A DNA stretch of 64,000 nucleotides, taken from Pseudomonas saxonica. Its GTDB lineage: Bacteria > Pseudomonadota > Gammaproteobacteria > Pseudomonadales > Pseudomonadaceae. Position 1 is the first letter of the stretch. Each line of letters starts with the position of its first letter. A program made the position numbers and the translations under genes. Positions 1-11,601 of the stretch are shown in pieces. Under the pieces are notes generated by a model. It made no database searches and was not told the origin of the DNA. It saw nothing but the letters and a program-made list of their open reading frames with translations. The DNA lies in the NCBI RefSeq assembly GCF_007858365.1, contig NZ_VFIO01000001.1, positions 1 to 64,000 on the forward strand. Reading direction: 5' to 3'.

Positions 1-110
1 GGTCCATAGGATTAAGCTCTCGCCACGGCATGGTCAGATCCTCGAAATCGACCCTGCCAGTTAAAAACTGTTACCTATGTGCTTGAACTGATTTGTAACC
101 TATGTGGGTG
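1..110. mobile_element. possible end of an insertion sequence (remnant or edge)
   Basis: Two near-identical motifs, GTTACCTATGTG at about 70-81 and GTAACCTATGTG at about 96-107, occur as direct repeats about 26 bp apart. Repeated terminal motifs containing TTACCTATGT are what I remember from the ends of IS21-type elements in Pseudomonas. A short open frame ending in TAA near 61-63 could be the tail of a transposase outside the window, but it is too short to identify. This is a tentative call made from the repeats alone. Confidence 0.3.
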
Positions 111-136
111 AGTCATACCGCAAGGACTTTTTGGGT

Positions 137-325
137 ACTTTTGTGGCTGTTTGACAAAAGTGCCTCGCCGTAAGGGCGAAACCCGTAGAAAGAATTAACA
201 CATCCAATGGATATGTACTCAGTGCTCCAGTTATCTAAACCGCGTACATATCCATTTCATGTATCACGGCGCTCTACGGGTTCCGCCCTTACGGCGGCTC
301 ACTTTTGTCAAACAGCCACAAAAGT
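137..325. repeat. long inverted repeat, 52-bp arms with a nested 12-bp inverted repeat
   Basis: The left arm at 137-188 is the reverse complement of 274-325 with only about four mismatches. Inside the loop, ATGGATATGTAC (207-218) pairs perfectly with GTACATATCCAT (244-255), so the whole segment could fold into a two-tier cruciform. The bases after the right arm (about 326-480) are GC-rich and resemble a dispersed intergenic repeat common in P. fluorescens-type genomes, judged from memory. The element lies downstream of opmB. Confidence 0.75.
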
Positions 326-503
326 AAGCAAAAAGGCCTTGCCCCTGCGTACGGCCCTCGCTGCGCTCAGGTGCCCCTCGCTCCGGTCCCGCTCCGTGGG
401 CACGCTGCGACGGGCCATCCATGGCCCGATCGCAGCTCTCCCGGCATCCATGCCGGTCGACCCACTCCGCAGAACCTCCACTCGGCCTCCCGACGGGGCG
501 GCA

Positions 504-610
504 GATCAAGATCAAGATCAAGATCAAGATCAAGATCAAGATCAAAAGCCAGATCACAAGCCAGATCAAAAGCCAGATCAAAATCCAGATCAAAAACTAG
601 ATCACAAACC
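504..610. repeat. GATCAA hexamer array followed by a 12-bp array
   Basis: Seven uninterrupted copies of GATCAA occupy 504-545. They are followed by five degenerate copies of a 12-mer of the form AGATCAAAAGCC (551-610), which seems to have grown from the hexamer. Open frames run through it on both strands, giving DQDQDQ and SRSRSR type peptides, but these are products of the repeat and not credible genes. Copy number is probably variable between strains. The remaining bases to 630 hold nothing recognisable. Confidence 0.85.
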
Positions 611-630
611 GAGTTATCTCGGGTTTACCC

Positions 631-2133
631 TTACGGGCGCTCGCCCGTGTGCTCATTGGCACTCAAATCAGTATTGCCATCCCATCCCCCACCCAAAGCA
701 GCAATCAACTGCACGCTGGCTATCAACCGGCTTTGCAACAGGTTCAACACAGTGCGCTCATTAGACAAGGCCGTCGTTTGTACCGTTACCACGTCTAAAT
801 AAGCAATCAAACCCGCCTTGTACTGGTTAGTGGTCAAACGCAACGACTCTCGCGCCGACTCCAGCGCTTGCTCCTGCACCACCGACTCATCCGCCAGTAC
901 TTTCAGTTGCACCATGTAATTCTCGACCTCACGCAAACCATCGAGCACGGTCTGACGGTATTTGGCCACGGTCTGGTCATAGATAGCTTCGTTGCGATCG
1001 ACGTCTGCCGAACGCTGGCCGCCATCAAACAAGGGCAAGGAAATTTTCGGACCCACCGACCAGAATCGGTTCGGTACGCTGATCCAGTCCTGGTACTGGC
1101 TGCTGCTGTAACCACCCGACAGGCTCAAGCTGAAGTCCGGGTAGTAAGCCGCTTTGGCCACGCCGATGTTGGCGTTGGCAGCAATGATCGAGCGCTCCGC
1201 CGAGGCGATGTCAGGACGCCGCTCCAGCAGTTGTGAAGGCAGGCTCACCGGAATCTGCGGCAGGTTCGGCACGTCTTTGACTTCCGCCAACTGGAACCCT
1301 GACGGCGCTTGCCCCGTAAGGACAGCTATGGCGTTTTCAAACTGCGCACGCTGCCAGATCAGGTCGATCAGGCTGGCCTGGGTGGTGCGCAGTTGAGTTT
1401 GTGCCTGGGCCACGGCGTCTTTGCCGGATATACCCGCACGGTATTGGTTTTCACTCATTTTCAACGAGCGCTGGTACGCCTCGACGGTGGCTTCGAGCAG
1501 GCGTTTTTGCTCATCAATCACGCGCAGTTGCAGGTAGTTCTGCACCAGTTCCGATTGTTGGCTCAAACGCATCGCCGCCAAGTCAGCCAAGCTGGCTTCG
1601 GCGCTGGCTTCGTTGGCTTCCAGCCCACGGCGCAGTTTGCCCCAGACATCGGCTTCCCAGCTCACGCCCACTTGTGCATTCAAGGTGTCGCGGATGCCGC
1701 TGCTCGATTGGGTCAGGCTTGAACTGGAACTGCCTGAGCCCTGACTGGAACGGGTTTTACCCACGCTCAGGTCGGCACTCGGGAAGAAAGCACCACGCGC
1801 TGTGCGCACCAGTGCCTGGGCCTGACGGAACTGGGCTTCGGATTGCGCTACGGTCTGGTTGGAACGGTTGAGCGTTTCAACCAGACCGTTGAGTTGCGCA
1901 TCGCCATACAGTTCCCACCAGGCCCCGCGGGCCAGGGCATCACTGGGGTTGGCCTGGGTCCAGCCCGCCGCTTCTTTGTATTCGAGCGGGGCTGGCGCTT
2001 GCGGACGCTGGTAGTCAGGACCAATCGCACAGGCGCTTAGCAACAGACCGGTAAACGCCAGCCCCAGCCCACGGGCAAGGGCCCAACGTTGGGGCGACAG
2101 GGCCGGAGCGAGGGTAAGCAAACGAGAGGTCAT
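631..2133 (-). CDS. opmB: outer-membrane efflux channel lipoprotein OpmB (RND efflux, NodT family)
   Basis: This 500-residue protein is an outer-membrane factor of the OprM/NodT family, the trimeric exit duct of a tripartite RND pump. It begins with a lipoprotein signal whose lipobox reads LLSAC (Cys near residue 35) followed by AIGPDYQRP, the usual mature start of this family. Two copies of the outer-membrane efflux repeat follow, with the typical ERRPDI segment in the middle. Its start codon overlaps the muxC stop as ATGA, so it is the last gene of the four-gene mux operon. Length and order match MuxABC-OpmB of P. aeruginosa (MdtABC-like). Substrates cannot be read from sequence; the P. aeruginosa pump is linked to novobiocin, macrolides and aztreonam. 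Confidence 0.9.
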   Translation of the reverse strand: MTSRLLTLAPALSPQRWALARGLGLAFTGLLLSACAIGPDYQRPQAPAPLEYKEAAGWTQANPSDALARGAWWELYGDAQLNGLVETLNRSNQTVAQSEAQFRQAQALVRTARGAFFPSADLSVGKTRSSQGSGSSSSSLTQSSSGIRDTLNAQVGVSWEADVWGKLRRGLEANEASAEASLADLAAMRLSQQSELVQNYLQLRVIDEQKRLLEATVEAYQRSLKMSENQYRAGISGKDAVAQAQTQLRTTQASLIDLIWQRAQFENAIAVLTGQAPSGFQLAEVKDVPNLPQIPVSLPSQLLERRPDIASAERSIIAANANIGVAKAAYYPDFSLSLSGGYSSSQYQDWISVPNRFWSVGPKISLPLFDGGQRSADVDRNEAIYDQTVAKYRQTVLDGLREVENYMVQLKVLADESVVQEQALESARESLRLTTNQYKAGLIAYLDVVTVQTTALSNERTVLNLLQSRLIASVQLIAALGGGWDGNTDLSANEHTGERP

Positions 2134-5100
2134 AGCGCAGTTTCCAGAGCAGCATCAGTGCGTACGCCACGCCATTTGTTGAAACGGTGGCGCGCGCGGT
2201 CGAGATAGAGGTAAACCACCGGGGTGGTGTATAGGGTCAGGATCTGGCTGAAGACCAACCCGCCAATAATGGTCAGGCCCAGCGGCTGGCGCATTTCTGC
2301 GCCTTCGGCGGTGCTGAGCAGCAGCGGTACGGCACCCAGAATGGCCGCCAGTGTGGTCATCAGAATCGGCCGCAGACGCTGCAGGCAGGCGCTGCGGATG
2401 GATTGCTCGGGGCTGAGGCCACCGTGGCGTTCCAGCTGCAACGCAAGGTCGATCATCAGGATCGCGTTTTTCTTCACCACGCCAATCAACAGGAACAAGC
2501 CCAGCAGTGAAATCAGGCTGAATTCGCCCCCCGTCAGGTAGATGCTCAACAATGCCCCCACGCCCGCCGACGGTAGAGTCGACAAAATGGTCAGCGGGTG
2601 GATATAGCTTTCATAAAGAATCCCCAGCACCAGATACACCGCCACCAACGCGCCGAGGATCATGAAAGGCTGACCCTTTTGCGTGGCCGCAAAGGCATCG
2701 CCCGTACCGGCCATTTTGGCGATCACGTCTTCCGGCAAGCCCAGTTTGGCTATCGCTCGCTCAATCGCAGCGGTGCCCTGTTCCAGTGACACACCAGGCG
2801 CCATGTCGAACGCAATGGTCTCGGAAGCAAACTGGCCTTCGTGCTCGACGCGGTCGTCTTGCAGGCTGTTTTCGTAGTGGGCAATGGTCGATAACGGCAC
2901 GCGCTCACCCTCGGCGGTGATGACCTGCACCTGGTTGAGGGTTTCAGGGTCCTGGGCGTATTTGGGGTTGACCTCCATGACCACCTGATACTGGTTCAGG
3001 CTGTCGTAGATGGTCGAAATCTGCCGCTGACTGTAGGCGTTGTTAAGTACCGCCGTGACCATGTTCATGTCGATGCCAAGACGCTTGGCCTGATCGCGGT
3101 CCACCACCAGCGTGACTTGCTGGGCACCGCGCCCTTCGCGGGCATCGATGGCCGTCAGTTCGGGCAGCGCTTTAAGGGCCGCCACGACTTTCGGGTACCA
3201 GATGCGCAGTTCGTTGAGGTCGCCACTTTGCAGAATGTAGGAGTACTGCGAACTGCTTTGCTCGCGGCCACCGCCAAATTGCAAGTCTTGGTCAGCCATC
3301 AGCATCAGGCGCCCACCAGGTACTTTGGGCATGGTGTTGCGCAGTCGCTCGATGACTTTTTGCGCAGAAATCTTGCGCTCGGAGACCGGCTTGAGGCGCA
3401 CGATCATGATCGCGTTGTTGGTGCCGCCGTTGCCGCCAATAAACCCGGCCACACTTTCAACGGCCGGATCGGCCAGCACCGCCTTGCGGAAGATTTCCAT
3501 TTTCGGCTGCATGACGCTGAATGACAGGCCATCGTCGCCACGCACGAAACCGATCAGTTGCCCGGTGTCCTGCTGCGGCATAAAGGTCTTGGGCACTACC
3601 ACGTACAACGCCACGTTGACGCCAATGGTCACCAGCAGGCTTAACAAGGTCAGGCGCTTGTGCCGCAATACCCAGTCCAGCGAGCGCGCATAGCCTCGCA
3701 TCATGCGTTCGTTAAGGCGGATGCTCCAACGCTGCATGGCGTTTTCACTGCCCGGTACATGGGGCTTGAGCCAGCGTGCGCAGAGCATCGGGGTCAGGGT
3801 CAGTGACACCACCAGCGACACCACAATCGATGCGGCCAGCGTGATCGAGAACTCGCGGAACAGACTCTCGACAATCCCGCCCATAAACAGGATCGACAGG
3901 AACACGGCCACCAGCGACACGTTCATCGACAGCAAGGTAAAACCGACTTCCTTGGCACCCATGTACGCGGCTTTCATCGGCGCGATACCGGCGTCGATAT
4001 GCCGCGAGATGTTCTCCAGCACCACGATGGCATCGTCCACCACCAGCCCGGTGGCCAGAATCAGCGCCATCAGCGACAGGTTGTTCAGCGAGAAGCCGTA
4101 CAGGTACATGATGGCGAAGGTGCCGATCAACGACACCGGCACCGCTAACGTGGGGATCAACGAGGCACGGAAATTACCCAGGAACAGGAACACCACGATA
4201 ATCACCAGCACCACGGCGATCAGCAACGTCATTTCGGCTTCGTGCAAGGTGGCCTTGATCACCGGCGAACGGTCCATGGCCACTTCCAGCTTGACGCTGG
4301 CGGGCAGCACGGCTTGCAAGGCCGGCAATTGCGCCTTGATGGCGCTGACAGTCTCGATGATGTTGGCCCCGGCCTGGCGGTTGACCACCAGCAGCACGGC
4401 TGCGTCATTGTTGAAGAAGCCGCTGTTGTAGCGGTCCTCGACGCTGTCCTGCACTTTGGCCACATGATTGAGGCGCAAGGCGGCACCGTCCTGATAACGG
4501 ATAATCAGCGACTCGTAATCCTTGGCTTTTTCCAGCTGGTCATTGGCCTGAATCTGCCAGTTACGCTCGCCATCCGAGACCGCGCCCTTGGGCCGACGCA
4601 CGTTGGCACTGGCAATGGTGCTGCGCACTTCATCCAGCGACACACCGTACTGGTTCAGCAGTTGCGGCTCCAGCTCGATACGCACCGCCGGCAGCGAGCT
4701 GCCGCCAATTTGTACTTCACCCACCCCAGGCACTTGAGACAGGCTCTGCGACAGGATGGTCGACGCCAGATCGTACAGCTCGCCCTTGGACAGCACCTCC
4801 GAGGTCAGCGCCAACACCATGATCGGCGCCTGCGAAGGGTTGACCTTTTTGTAGGTCGGCATGCTTTTCATGCCGCTGGGCAGCAGATTGCGCGATGCGT
4901 TGATGGCCGCCTGCACTTCTCGCGCCGCACCGTTGATGTCGCGGTCCTGATCGAACTGCAAAATCACCCGGGTCGAGCCCTGACTGGAACGACTGCTCAT
5001 GGTGTTGACCCCGGCAATCGAGCCAAACGAGCGCTCAAGCGGGGTGGCCACCGTGGACGCCATTACCTCGGGGCTGGCCCCCGGCAAACTGGCGGAGACC

Positions 5101-5237
5101 ACAATCACCGGAAAATCGATTTGCGGCAACGGAGACACCGGCAACAAACCAAAGCTCACACCGCCCAGCAGCATGATGGCCAGGCTGAGCAGCATGGTGG
5201 CGACGGGGCGCCGGATAAACGGCCCGGACAGGTTCAT
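2130..5237 (-). CDS. muxC: RND efflux inner-membrane transporter MuxC
   Basis: This 1035-residue RND (HAE1) proton-drug antiporter has the standard architecture: TM1 at the N-terminus, a large periplasmic porter and docking loop, TM2-6, a second periplasmic loop, then TM7-12. The TM4 proton-relay aspartate pair is present in [17 protein letters not shown]. The starting FIRRPVATM motif is typical. Start and stop overlap the neighbours as ATGA (with muxB upstream and opmB downstream), indicating translational coupling. MuxB and MuxC are paralogues that probably form a mixed trimer, as known for MdtB/MdtC; the mixed trimer is inferred here. Confidence 0.93.
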   Translation of the reverse strand: MNLSGPFIRRPVATMLLSLAIMLLGGVSFGLLPVSPLPQIDFPVIVVSASLPGASPEVMASTVATPLERSFGSIAGVNTMSSRSSQGSTRVILQFDQDRDINGAAREVQAAINASRNLLPSGMKSMPTYKKVNPSQAPIMVLALTSEVLSKGELYDLASTILSQSLSQVPGVGEVQIGGSSLPAVRIELEPQLLNQYGVSLDEVRSTIASANVRRPKGAVSDGERNWQIQANDQLEKAKDYESLIIRYQDGAALRLNHVAKVQDSVEDRYNSGFFNNDAAVLLVVNRQAGANIIETVSAIKAQLPALQAVLPASVKLEVAMDRSPVIKATLHEAEMTLLIAVVLVIIVVFLFLGNFRASLIPTLAVPVSLIGTFAIMYLYGFSLNNLSLMALILATGLVVDDAIVVLENISRHIDAGIAPMKAAYMGAKEVGFTLLSMNVSLVAVFLSILFMGGIVESLFREFSITLAASIVVSLVVSLTLTPMLCARWLKPHVPGSENAMQRWSIRLNERMMRGYARSLDWVLRHKRLTLLSLLVTIGVNVALYVVVPKTFMPQQDTGQLIGFVRGDDGLSFSVMQPKMEIFRKAVLADPAVESVAGFIGGNGGTNNAIMIVRLKPVSERKISAQKVIERLRNTMPKVPGGRLMLMADQDLQFGGGREQSSSQYSYILQSGDLNELRIWYPKVVAALKALPELTAIDAREGRGAQQVTLVVDRDQAKRLGIDMNMVTAVLNNAYSQRQISTIYDSLNQYQVVMEVNPKYAQDPETLNQVQVITAEGERVPLSTIAHYENSLQDDRVEHEGQFASETIAFDMAPGVSLEQGTAAIERAIAKLGLPEDVIAKMAGTGDAFAATQKGQPFMILGALVAVYLVLGILYESYIHPLTILSTLPSAGVGALLSIYLTGGEFSLISLLGLFLLIGVVKKNAILMIDLALQLERHGGLSPEQSIRSACLQRLRPILMTTLAAILGAVPLLLSTAEGAEMRQPLGLTIIGGLVFSQILTLYTTPVVYLYLDRARHRFNKWRGVRTDAALETAL

Positions 5238-8200
5238 ACCGACGCCTGCTCAGCGTTGGCTGCATCACCCCGCCAGCGGCGGCCCAATCGGTCGAAGTAC
5301 AGGTAAATGACCGGGGTGGTAAACAGCGTCAGCACTTGGCTGACCAGCAAACCGCCCACCATCACCAGCCCCAGCGGCTGGCGCAATTCTGCACCGGAGC
5401 CGGTGGCCAGCATCAGCGGTACGGCACCAAACAGCGCCGCCAGTGTGGTCATCAAAATCGGCCTGAAACGCAGTAACGCCGCCTGATAAATCGCCTGTTC
5501 CGGGGCCATGCCCTGATTGCGCTCAGCATCGAGGGCAAAGTCGATCATCATGATCGCGTTCTTTTTCACGATACCGATCAGCAAAATGATGCCGATGATC
5601 GCGATCATGCCCAGATCATTGCCACTCAGTATCAGCGCCAGCAAGGCACCCACGGCCGCCGACGGCAAGGTCGAAAGAATGGTGACGGGGTGGATGTAAC
5701 TTTCGTACAGCACGCCGAGCACGATGTACATGGTCACGATGGCGGCCAGAATCAGCAGCAAGGTGCTCGACAACGACGCCTGAAACGCTTTCGCCGCGCC
5801 CTGGAACTCGGTTTGCACGCCCACCGGCATACCGATGTCTTTTTGCACCTGATCGATCAATTCGACGGCTTCGCCCAGCGCAACACCGGGCGCGAGGTTG
5901 AACGACACCATCACCGAAGGGAACTGGCCAATGTGGGAGATCGCCAGTTGTGCCTGTCGTTCTTCTACCTTGGCCAGGCTCGACAGTCGGACTTGCCCGC
6001 CATCGGTGGTCTTGACGTGAATCTGGTCCAACGCCTGCGGGCCGATTTTCTCGCCATCTTTGGCTTGCAACACCACGCGGTATTGGCTGGCCTGGGTATA
6101 GATGGTGGAAATCTGACGTTGACCAAAGGCGTCATACAACGCGTCGGTGATATTGGCCACTGTCACCCCAAGGCGCGAGGCCGCATCGCGGTCAATCACC
6201 AGGTACACCTGCAAGCCTTTGTCTTGAAGGTCGCTGGCCACATCGGTCAGCTCCGGCTGATTGGACAGCGCCGTTACCAGCTTTTGCGTCCAGGTGCTGA
6301 GCAGCTCGGCATCGGGTGACGTTAGGCTGAACTGGTATTGAGTGCGGCTAACCCGGTCTTCGATGGTCAGGTCTTGTACCGGCTGCATGAACAGACGAAT
6401 CCCCGACTGCTTGTCGACCTGCGGTTGCAGGCGGGCAATCACTTCAGACGCCGTTTCACTGCGATCACCGTGAGGCTTGAGGTTGATCAGCATGCGCCCG
6501 CTGTTGAGGGTCGCGTTATCGCCGTCCACACCGATGTAAGACGACAGGCTTTGCACCGCCGGGTCTTGCAGAATGAGCTGCGCCAGTGCTTGCTGACGCT
6601 GGCTCATGGCACTGAACGAGATCGACTGCGGCGCTTCGGTAATCCCCTGAATCACCCCGGTGTCTTGCACCGGAAAAAAACCCTTGGGCACGACCATGTA
6701 CAGAAAGACGGTCAGTGCCAGTGTGCCGATGGCCACCAGCAAGGTCAGCGGTTGATGCTTGAGCACCCACTGCAACATGCGACCGTACTCGGTGATCATC
6801 CAGTCGATGAAAGCACCGCTGGCCCGGTAGAAACGCCCCTGTTCCTCAGGCTTGGGTTCGGCTTTGAGCAGGCGCGCGCACATCATCGGCGTCAGGGTCA
6901 GCGAGACCACCAGCGAAATCAGAATGGCCACCGCCAGGGTGATGGCAAATTCGCGGAACAGACGCCCTACTACATCGCCCATAAACAGCAACGGGATCAG
7001 TACGGCAATCAGCGACAGGGTCAAGGAAATCAGGGTAAAGCCGATTTGCTTGGCGCCCTTGAGCGCCGCCTGCATGGGGCTGTCGCCTTCTTCGATGTAG
7101 CGCGAGATGTTCTCCAGCATGACGATGGCGTCATCGACCACAAAGCCGGTGGCAACGGTCAAGGCCATCAGCGTCAGGTTGTTGATCGAAAAACCCGCGA
7201 GGTACATCACCCCGAAGGTGCCGATCAGTGACAGCGGCACCGCAATCGAAGGAATGAGGGTGGCGCTGGCACGGCGCAGAAACAGGAAGGTCACCATCAC
7301 CACCAGGGCGATGGCGATCAGCAATTCCAATTGCACATCGCGCACCGAGGCGCGGATGGTTTGCGTGCGGTCGGTCAATACCGTCACGTCAATACCGGCG
7401 GGCAGGTTGTCGGTGATGCTGGGCAGCAGCGCCTTGATCCGGTCCACCACTTCAATCACGTTGGCACCCGGCTGGCGCTGGATATTAAGCAGTACAGCCT
7501 GATTTTCATTGGCCCAGGCGGCAAGCCGCTCGTTCTCGGCGCCATCGACGATTTCGGCCACGTCCTTGAGCCGCAACGGCGCGCCGTTGTTATAGGCGAG
7601 GATCAGCTCGGCGTATTCCTCGGGCGTTTTCAACTGATCGTTGGCGTCGAGCATCGACACCCGGGTCGGGCCGTCGAAATTACCCTTGGGCTGGTTGACG
7701 TTGGAGGCATTGATCAGCGTGCGCACATCCGCGAGGTTGAGGCCATTGGCGGCCAGTGCTTCAGGGTTGACCTTGATGCGCACCGCCTGACGCTGACCAC
7801 CGGCAATACTGACCATGCCAACGCCGCTGATCTGGGCAATTTTCTGCGCCATGCGCGTATCGACCAAGTCATTGAGCTTGGGCAGCAGCATGGTTTTCGA
7901 TGTAATCGCCAGGGTCAGCACCGGGGTATCGGCCGGGTTGACCTTGTTGTACACCGGCGGGGCCGGTAAATCGCTGGGCAACAGGTTGCTGGCAGCATTG
8001 ATCGCCGCCTGCACTTGTTGCTCGGCGACATCCATATTGATGTCCAGGTTAAAGCGCAACGTCAGCACCGAAGCGCCCCCGGAGCTGGTGCTGGCCATTT
8101 GTGTCAAACCGGGCATTTGCCCGAACTGGCGCTCTAGCGGTGCGGTGACCGCGCTGGTCATCACGTCAGGGCTGGCGCCCGGATACAGCGTCATGACCCG

Positions 8201-8335
8201 GATGGTCGGGTAATCGACCTGAGGCAAGGCCGACACCGGCAACAGGCGGTAGGCAATGATCCCGGACAACACGATGGCCAGCATGCACAGCGTGGTTGCG
8301 ACCGGGCGCAGGATAAACAGCCGCGACAGATTCAT
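5234..8335 (-). CDS. muxB: RND efflux inner-membrane transporter MuxB
   Basis: This is a full-length (1033-residue) RND transporter, a paralogue of the next gene. It starts with FILRPVATT and carries the TM4 aspartate pair in [17 protein letters not shown]. Two periplasmic loops and 12 predicted membrane segments give the usual RND pseudo-repeat. It lies between muxA and muxC with 4-bp ATGA overlaps on both sides. Two tandem RND genes after one membrane fusion gene is the hallmark of the MdtABC/MuxABC subtype. It works in the inner membrane with MuxC, MuxA and OpmB. Confidence 0.93.
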   Translation of the reverse strand: MNLSRLFILRPVATTLCMLAIVLSGIIAYRLLPVSALPQVDYPTIRVMTLYPGASPDVMTSAVTAPLERQFGQMPGLTQMASTSSGGASVLTLRFNLDINMDVAEQQVQAAINAASNLLPSDLPAPPVYNKVNPADTPVLTLAITSKTMLLPKLNDLVDTRMAQKIAQISGVGMVSIAGGQRQAVRIKVNPEALAANGLNLADVRTLINASNVNQPKGNFDGPTRVSMLDANDQLKTPEEYAELILAYNNGAPLRLKDVAEIVDGAENERLAAWANENQAVLLNIQRQPGANVIEVVDRIKALLPSITDNLPAGIDVTVLTDRTQTIRASVRDVQLELLIAIALVVMVTFLFLRRASATLIPSIAVPLSLIGTFGVMYLAGFSINNLTLMALTVATGFVVDDAIVMLENISRYIEEGDSPMQAALKGAKQIGFTLISLTLSLIAVLIPLLFMGDVVGRLFREFAITLAVAILISLVVSLTLTPMMCARLLKAEPKPEEQGRFYRASGAFIDWMITEYGRMLQWVLKHQPLTLLVAIGTLALTVFLYMVVPKGFFPVQDTGVIQGITEAPQSISFSAMSQRQQALAQLILQDPAVQSLSSYIGVDGDNATLNSGRMLINLKPHGDRSETASEVIARLQPQVDKQSGIRLFMQPVQDLTIEDRVSRTQYQFSLTSPDAELLSTWTQKLVTALSNQPELTDVASDLQDKGLQVYLVIDRDAASRLGVTVANITDALYDAFGQRQISTIYTQASQYRVVLQAKDGEKIGPQALDQIHVKTTDGGQVRLSSLAKVEERQAQLAISHIGQFPSVMVSFNLAPGVALGEAVELIDQVQKDIGMPVGVQTEFQGAAKAFQASLSSTLLLILAAIVTMYIVLGVLYESYIHPVTILSTLPSAAVGALLALILSGNDLGMIAIIGIILLIGIVKKNAIMMIDFALDAERNQGMAPEQAIYQAALLRFRPILMTTLAALFGAVPLMLATGSGAELRQPLGLVMVGGLLVSQVLTLFTTPVIYLYFDRLGRRWRGDAANAEQASV

Positions 8336-9627
8336 TCGTGCGCCTTGCCCTTGCCGTTGGCTTTGGCATCCGCAGGCACAGCAACGGCCTCAGCCCCGCC
8401 TTGCAGGTGCTGCGCCGGGGTGGCCGGCACCTCGGCGCTGTCGTTGACGACCTCTACCGCGCCGCCATCACGCAACCGGTCAGTGCCTTCCAGCACAACG
8501 CGATCACCGGGCTCCAGCCCTTCTTCAATGACCGTCACATCACCGTCGGTGGCCCCCACTTTGATGCTGCGGATCTTGACCTTGTTGTCACCGTCCATGG
8601 CATAGACAAACGACCCATTGGTGCCGTATTGAATGGCCGCTGTCGGGGCCAGAATCACATTTTTCAGCGTGTCGGCCAGCAAGTGCACATTGACGAACTG
8701 GTTGGGGAACAGCGCCTGATCGCGGTTCTCAAACAGTGCTTTGAACTTCAACGTGCCAGTGGTGATATCAATCTGGTTATCAATGCTGCTGAGCACACCG
8801 GTTGCCAACTCTTTGGTGTCGCCACGGTTCCAGGCCTGCACGGGCAATTGGGCGCCACTGCGGTAACGCTCCAGCACCAGTGACAGGTTGCTCTCCGGCA
8901 GGGTGAAACTGACCACGATTGGCTCGGTCTGGGTAATTACCACCAGCGCGGTGGTGTCATTGGCGGCGACCAGATTGCCCACGTCCAATTGGCGCAAGCC
9001 CACTCGGCCGCTGATCGGTGCGCGAATCTTGGTGAAATCGAGGTTGAGCTTGGCGTCGTTGACCGCCGCCTGATTGGTTTTGACCGTGCCCTGATACTGA
9101 CTCACCAGCGCTTCGGCGGTGTCCAGGGTTTGCTTGGCGATACTGTCTTCGGCATACAGACCGCGATAGCGCTGCACATCGACCTGCGCGTTTTTCAACT
9201 GGGCCTGATTTTGCAGCAACGTGCCTTCAGCTTGCAGCAAGGCATTCTGGTAGCTGCGCGGGTCTATCTCAGCCAGCAAATCGCCCGCTTTGACCATCTG
9301 CCCTTCCTTGAAATAGACCTTGACCAGCTCGCCCGCCACTCTGCTGCGCACATTGATGGTATTGAGGGCCGTCACCGTACCCAGCGCCTTGTAGTAAATC
9401 GGGAAGTCCCCGCGCGTCACGTCCGCCACCCGCACTGGCACGGCTTGAGTCGAACCGCCAAAACCAGGGCGCGCCATGCCTGTGCGACTGGTTTGCCCGG
9501 CGGCTTGGGTTGCCTCGGTTTTTTTCGCTGACGACGGCCATAGCCACCAGCACAGGCCAATAATGACCAGCAACACCAGCAGAGCAACCAGCCAGCGACG
9601 AGAAGTGTGGGAAACAGAGGATTGCAT
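8332..9627 (-). CDS. muxA: RND efflux periplasmic adaptor MuxA (membrane fusion protein)
   Basis: This 431-residue membrane fusion protein bridges MuxBC and OpmB. An N-terminal membrane anchor (about residues 11-30, [13 protein letters not shown]) is followed by a barrel-sandwich/lipoyl half motif ([19 protein letters not shown]), an alpha-helical hairpin, the second lipoyl half ([15 protein letters not shown]), a beta-barrel and a membrane-proximal domain. It is first in the operon and overlaps muxB by ATGA. The C-terminus is Ala/Lys-rich and low complexity. No regulator gene is adjacent, so control must come from elsewhere or from the 420-bp upstream interval, which also carries a palindromic repeat. 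Confidence 0.92.
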   Translation of the reverse strand: MQSSVSHTSRRWLVALLVLLVIIGLCWWLWPSSAKKTEATQAAGQTSRTGMARPGFGGSTQAVPVRVADVTRGDFPIYYKALGTVTALNTINVRSRVAGELVKVYFKEGQMVKAGDLLAEIDPRSYQNALLQAEGTLLQNQAQLKNAQVDVQRYRGLYAEDSIAKQTLDTAEALVSQYQGTVKTNQAAVNDAKLNLDFTKIRAPISGRVGLRQLDVGNLVAANDTTALVVITQTEPIVVSFTLPESNLSLVLERYRSGAQLPVQAWNRGDTKELATGVLSSIDNQIDITTGTLKFKALFENRDQALFPNQFVNVHLLADTLKNVILAPTAAIQYGTNGSFVYAMDGDNKVKIRSIKVGATDGDVTVIEEGLEPGDRVVLEGTDRLRDGGAVEVVNDSAEVPATPAQHLQGGAEAVAVPADAKANGKGKAHE

Positions 9628-9777
9628 TGAATGATCAACCAGTTGGGCGCGAGCGCTTATTATCAGGAGGCTGAACGATAAGCAGTGTCGGCGGTTATGA
9701 AAAGGCTCTTTACCGGGTATTTACGTTATAGGGGGTAGATGACAGGAAAAGTGGCGGTTTGGCGCAATCTTGAACTC

Positions 9778-9956
9778 GTAGCAGTTGACGAGTAATGCGA
9801 GGCTACGATCGGCGGCGTAGCCGTCGTAAAACCCTTCAACTCGGTAAATCAACTTCACCACGGCAGATGGGTTGGCTGTTTCAGATACACCGTGCGCTCA
9901 GCGTTTGCGACGATTGCATCGTCGAACGTAGCCTCGCACTACTCGTCAACTGCTAC
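9778..9956. repeat. palindromic intergenic repeat (GTAGCAG...CTGCTAC type)
   Basis: The ends GTAGCAGTTGACGAGTA and TACTCGTCAACTGCTAC are perfect inverted copies, with further pairing inward (GCGAGGCTACG with CGTAGCCTCGC). Relatives of the same palindrome occur at 12538-12685, 13260-13407 and 19806-19943, so this is a dispersed MITE-like or REP-like family. It sits in the 420-bp muxA-tpx interval; the rest of that interval shows only the tpx terminator. Confidence 0.85.
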
Positions 9957-9999
9957 AGGGGTCTGCGTGCCCCCCGCCCGCTACAAAACCCGCACAAAA

Positions 10000-10030
10000 A
10001 AACGGCCTGGCAATCAATGCCAGGCCGTTT
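10000..10030 (-). terminator. rho-independent terminator of tpx
   Basis: A perfect 13-bp stem, AAACGGCCTGGCA with TGCCAGGCCGTTT, closes a 5-base ATCAA loop. In the minus direction it is followed by a T-run (complement of the A7 at 9996-10002). It lies 17 bases past the tpx stop codon. Confidence 0.9.
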
Positions 10031-10047
10031 GGGTCATGCCGTGATGC

Positions 10048-10548
10048 TTACTTCAAAACAGCCAGTGCTGCTTCGTAGTCTGGCTCTTCAGCGATTTCTT
10101 TGACCAGCTCGCTGTGCAGCACGTTGTCGTTTTCGTCCAGTACCACCACTGCGCGAGCAGTCAGGCCTTTAAGCGGGCCATCAGCGATTGCAACGCCGTA
10201 GTTTTCGATGAACTCGGCGCCACGCAGGGTCGACAGGTTTTGCACGTTTTCCAGGCCTTCAGCGCCGCAGAAACGGGCTTGTGCGAACGGCAGGTCAGCC
10301 GAGATATTCAGCACCACAGTATTTGGCGCCTCGTTGGCCTTGGCGTTGAACGTGCGTACCGACGTTGCACAGGTCGGGGTGTCTACGCTTGGGAAGATGT
10401 TGAGCACTTTACGTTTGCCGGCAAAGTCAGCCAACGTCACATCGGACAAATTACCTGCCACCAGCGAAAAAGCTGGAGCCTTGGCGCCTACCGCTGGCAG
10501 TTCGCCGTTGACTTGAACAGGGTTGCCTTTAAGCGTCACTTGAGCCAT
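10048..10548 (-). CDS. tpx: thiol peroxidase Tpx (atypical 2-Cys peroxiredoxin)
   Basis: At 166 residues this has the normal Tpx length. The peroxidatic cysteine is Cys60 in [12 protein letters not shown] and the resolving cysteine is Cys94 in ARFCGAEGL, both at the family positions. The enzyme reduces hydrogen and alkyl hydroperoxides using thioredoxin, in the cytoplasm or periplasm. It is a single-gene unit with its own strong terminator downstream. An AAGGA-like ribosome site precedes the ATG. Confidence 0.95.
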   Translation of the reverse strand: MAQVTLKGNPVQVNGELPAVGAKAPAFSLVAGNLSDVTLADFAGKRKVLNIFPSVDTPTCATSVRTFNAKANEAPNTVVLNISADLPFAQARFCGAEGLENVQNLSTLRGAEFIENYGVAIADGPLKGLTARAVVVLDENDNVLHSELVKEIAEEPDYEAALAVLK

Positions 10549-10701
10549 GAACGATGTCCTTCTTAACAGTATTTGAAGAGGCCGAAGTTAAACACGAAAC
10601 CGTCACGCCACCTATGACCTCCACACAAAATGTCACGATCAACCTGACACAGGCTCAACGACGGACGACGCATTCGACACGTCGCCCGTGAACACCCTTT
10701 T

Positions 10702-11373
10702 CTATTCGTTCTTGAGCTTCAAATAGGACTGATGCATGTCTGTGGCCCAGCCATCGATCACGGCTTTGAAGTTATCGGCCTTCAGTTCCTGGGTGTTGTT
10801 ATCCAGCGGCTTGCCCGTGCCCTTGCGCACGACCTGAGCCACAACATCCTGACTTTGCCCGTCAATCAAAACGGCCTCGGTCGACAACTGGGTTTCTTGA
10901 TCACGTATACCCGTTGCAGTGCTCACCGCCGCCGCCACCAGCGCCACGGGAATGTATTCATAGGGTGCCAGGCTCTCGGTTTCACTGCTGACGGCGGTGA
11001 TGGCCGGCCGCACAACAATCACCCCCGGCCCCGGTGCGCTGGCCAAGGGCAGCGATTTGCCCAGCTCGCGTTTGAGTGCCTGATCGTAGTACGCGGTTAT
11101 GCCATTCAACGTTTTTTGGGAAATTTTTCCGGTGGGTTGAGGCGCCGGGTACAGCTGGCTCGGCTCGATGTACACGCTGGTGTATTTATTCAAGTCGAGC
11201 TTTGGGTCTATCCAGCGCATGACCTCGGCCCCCGAAGGCGATTTCTCCTCTTTGAGGTGACTGTAATCCTTCAAGAAACCGGAGTATTCGTTCGGTTGCA
11301 CCGTCTGACTGGAACAACCGACCACCCCAAGCGAGGCAAGGCACACCGCCCCAAACATTAGCCCAAGCTTCAT
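10702..11373 (-). CDS. DUF3313 family lipoprotein
   Basis: This 223-residue protein has a short signal peptide ending in the lipobox GVVGC (Cys20), so it is a predicted lipoprotein. The body (SGFLKDYSHLKE near the start, then YTSVYIEPSQLYP and ETESLAPYEYIPVALVAA) matches the DUF3313 family as I know it. It probably faces the periplasm. Function is unknown. It is transcribed away from tal. Confidence 0.8.
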   Translation of the reverse strand: MKLGLMFGAVCLASLGVVGCSSQTVQPNEYSGFLKDYSHLKEEKSPSGAEVMRWIDPKLDLNKYTSVYIEPSQLYPAPQPTGKISQKTLNGITAYYDQALKRELGKSLPLASAPGPGVIVVRPAITAVSSETESLAPYEYIPVALVAAAVSTATGIRDQETQLSTEAVLIDGQSQDVVAQVVRKGTGKPLDNNTQELKADNFKAVIDGWATDMHQSYLKLKNE

Positions 11374-11601
11374 GCTGTAACTCCTGTAGAAAATGCAACC
11401 GCACAGATACGGAAACTTAGGTATAGCTAAACATCCGCAAAAGGCCGTGGACAGGTCGTAAATCCGTCAGTGAAAAATCGTCTGCCGGGTTGCACAATGC
11501 AGGGATTGCGCGGCATTCTGCCAGCCTGCCTTCAACGAACTTTTGATCGAAGATACACTCCATTCATACAGCCATTTCCTTATTTAAGACTGAGACGCCC
11601 C

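Noticed and set aside
504..610. CRISPR array
   Set aside because: The repeats are 6 and 12 bp with no unique spacers and no cas genes nearby.
207..802. Open frames with DQDQDQ or SRSRSR runs near the window start
   Set aside because: They are translations of the GATCAA repeat and the inverted repeat, have no ribosome site and occur in several frames at once.
4242..5306. 354-residue frame opposite muxC
   Set aside because: It is an antisense shadow of a well-defined RND gene with typical third-position GC bias.
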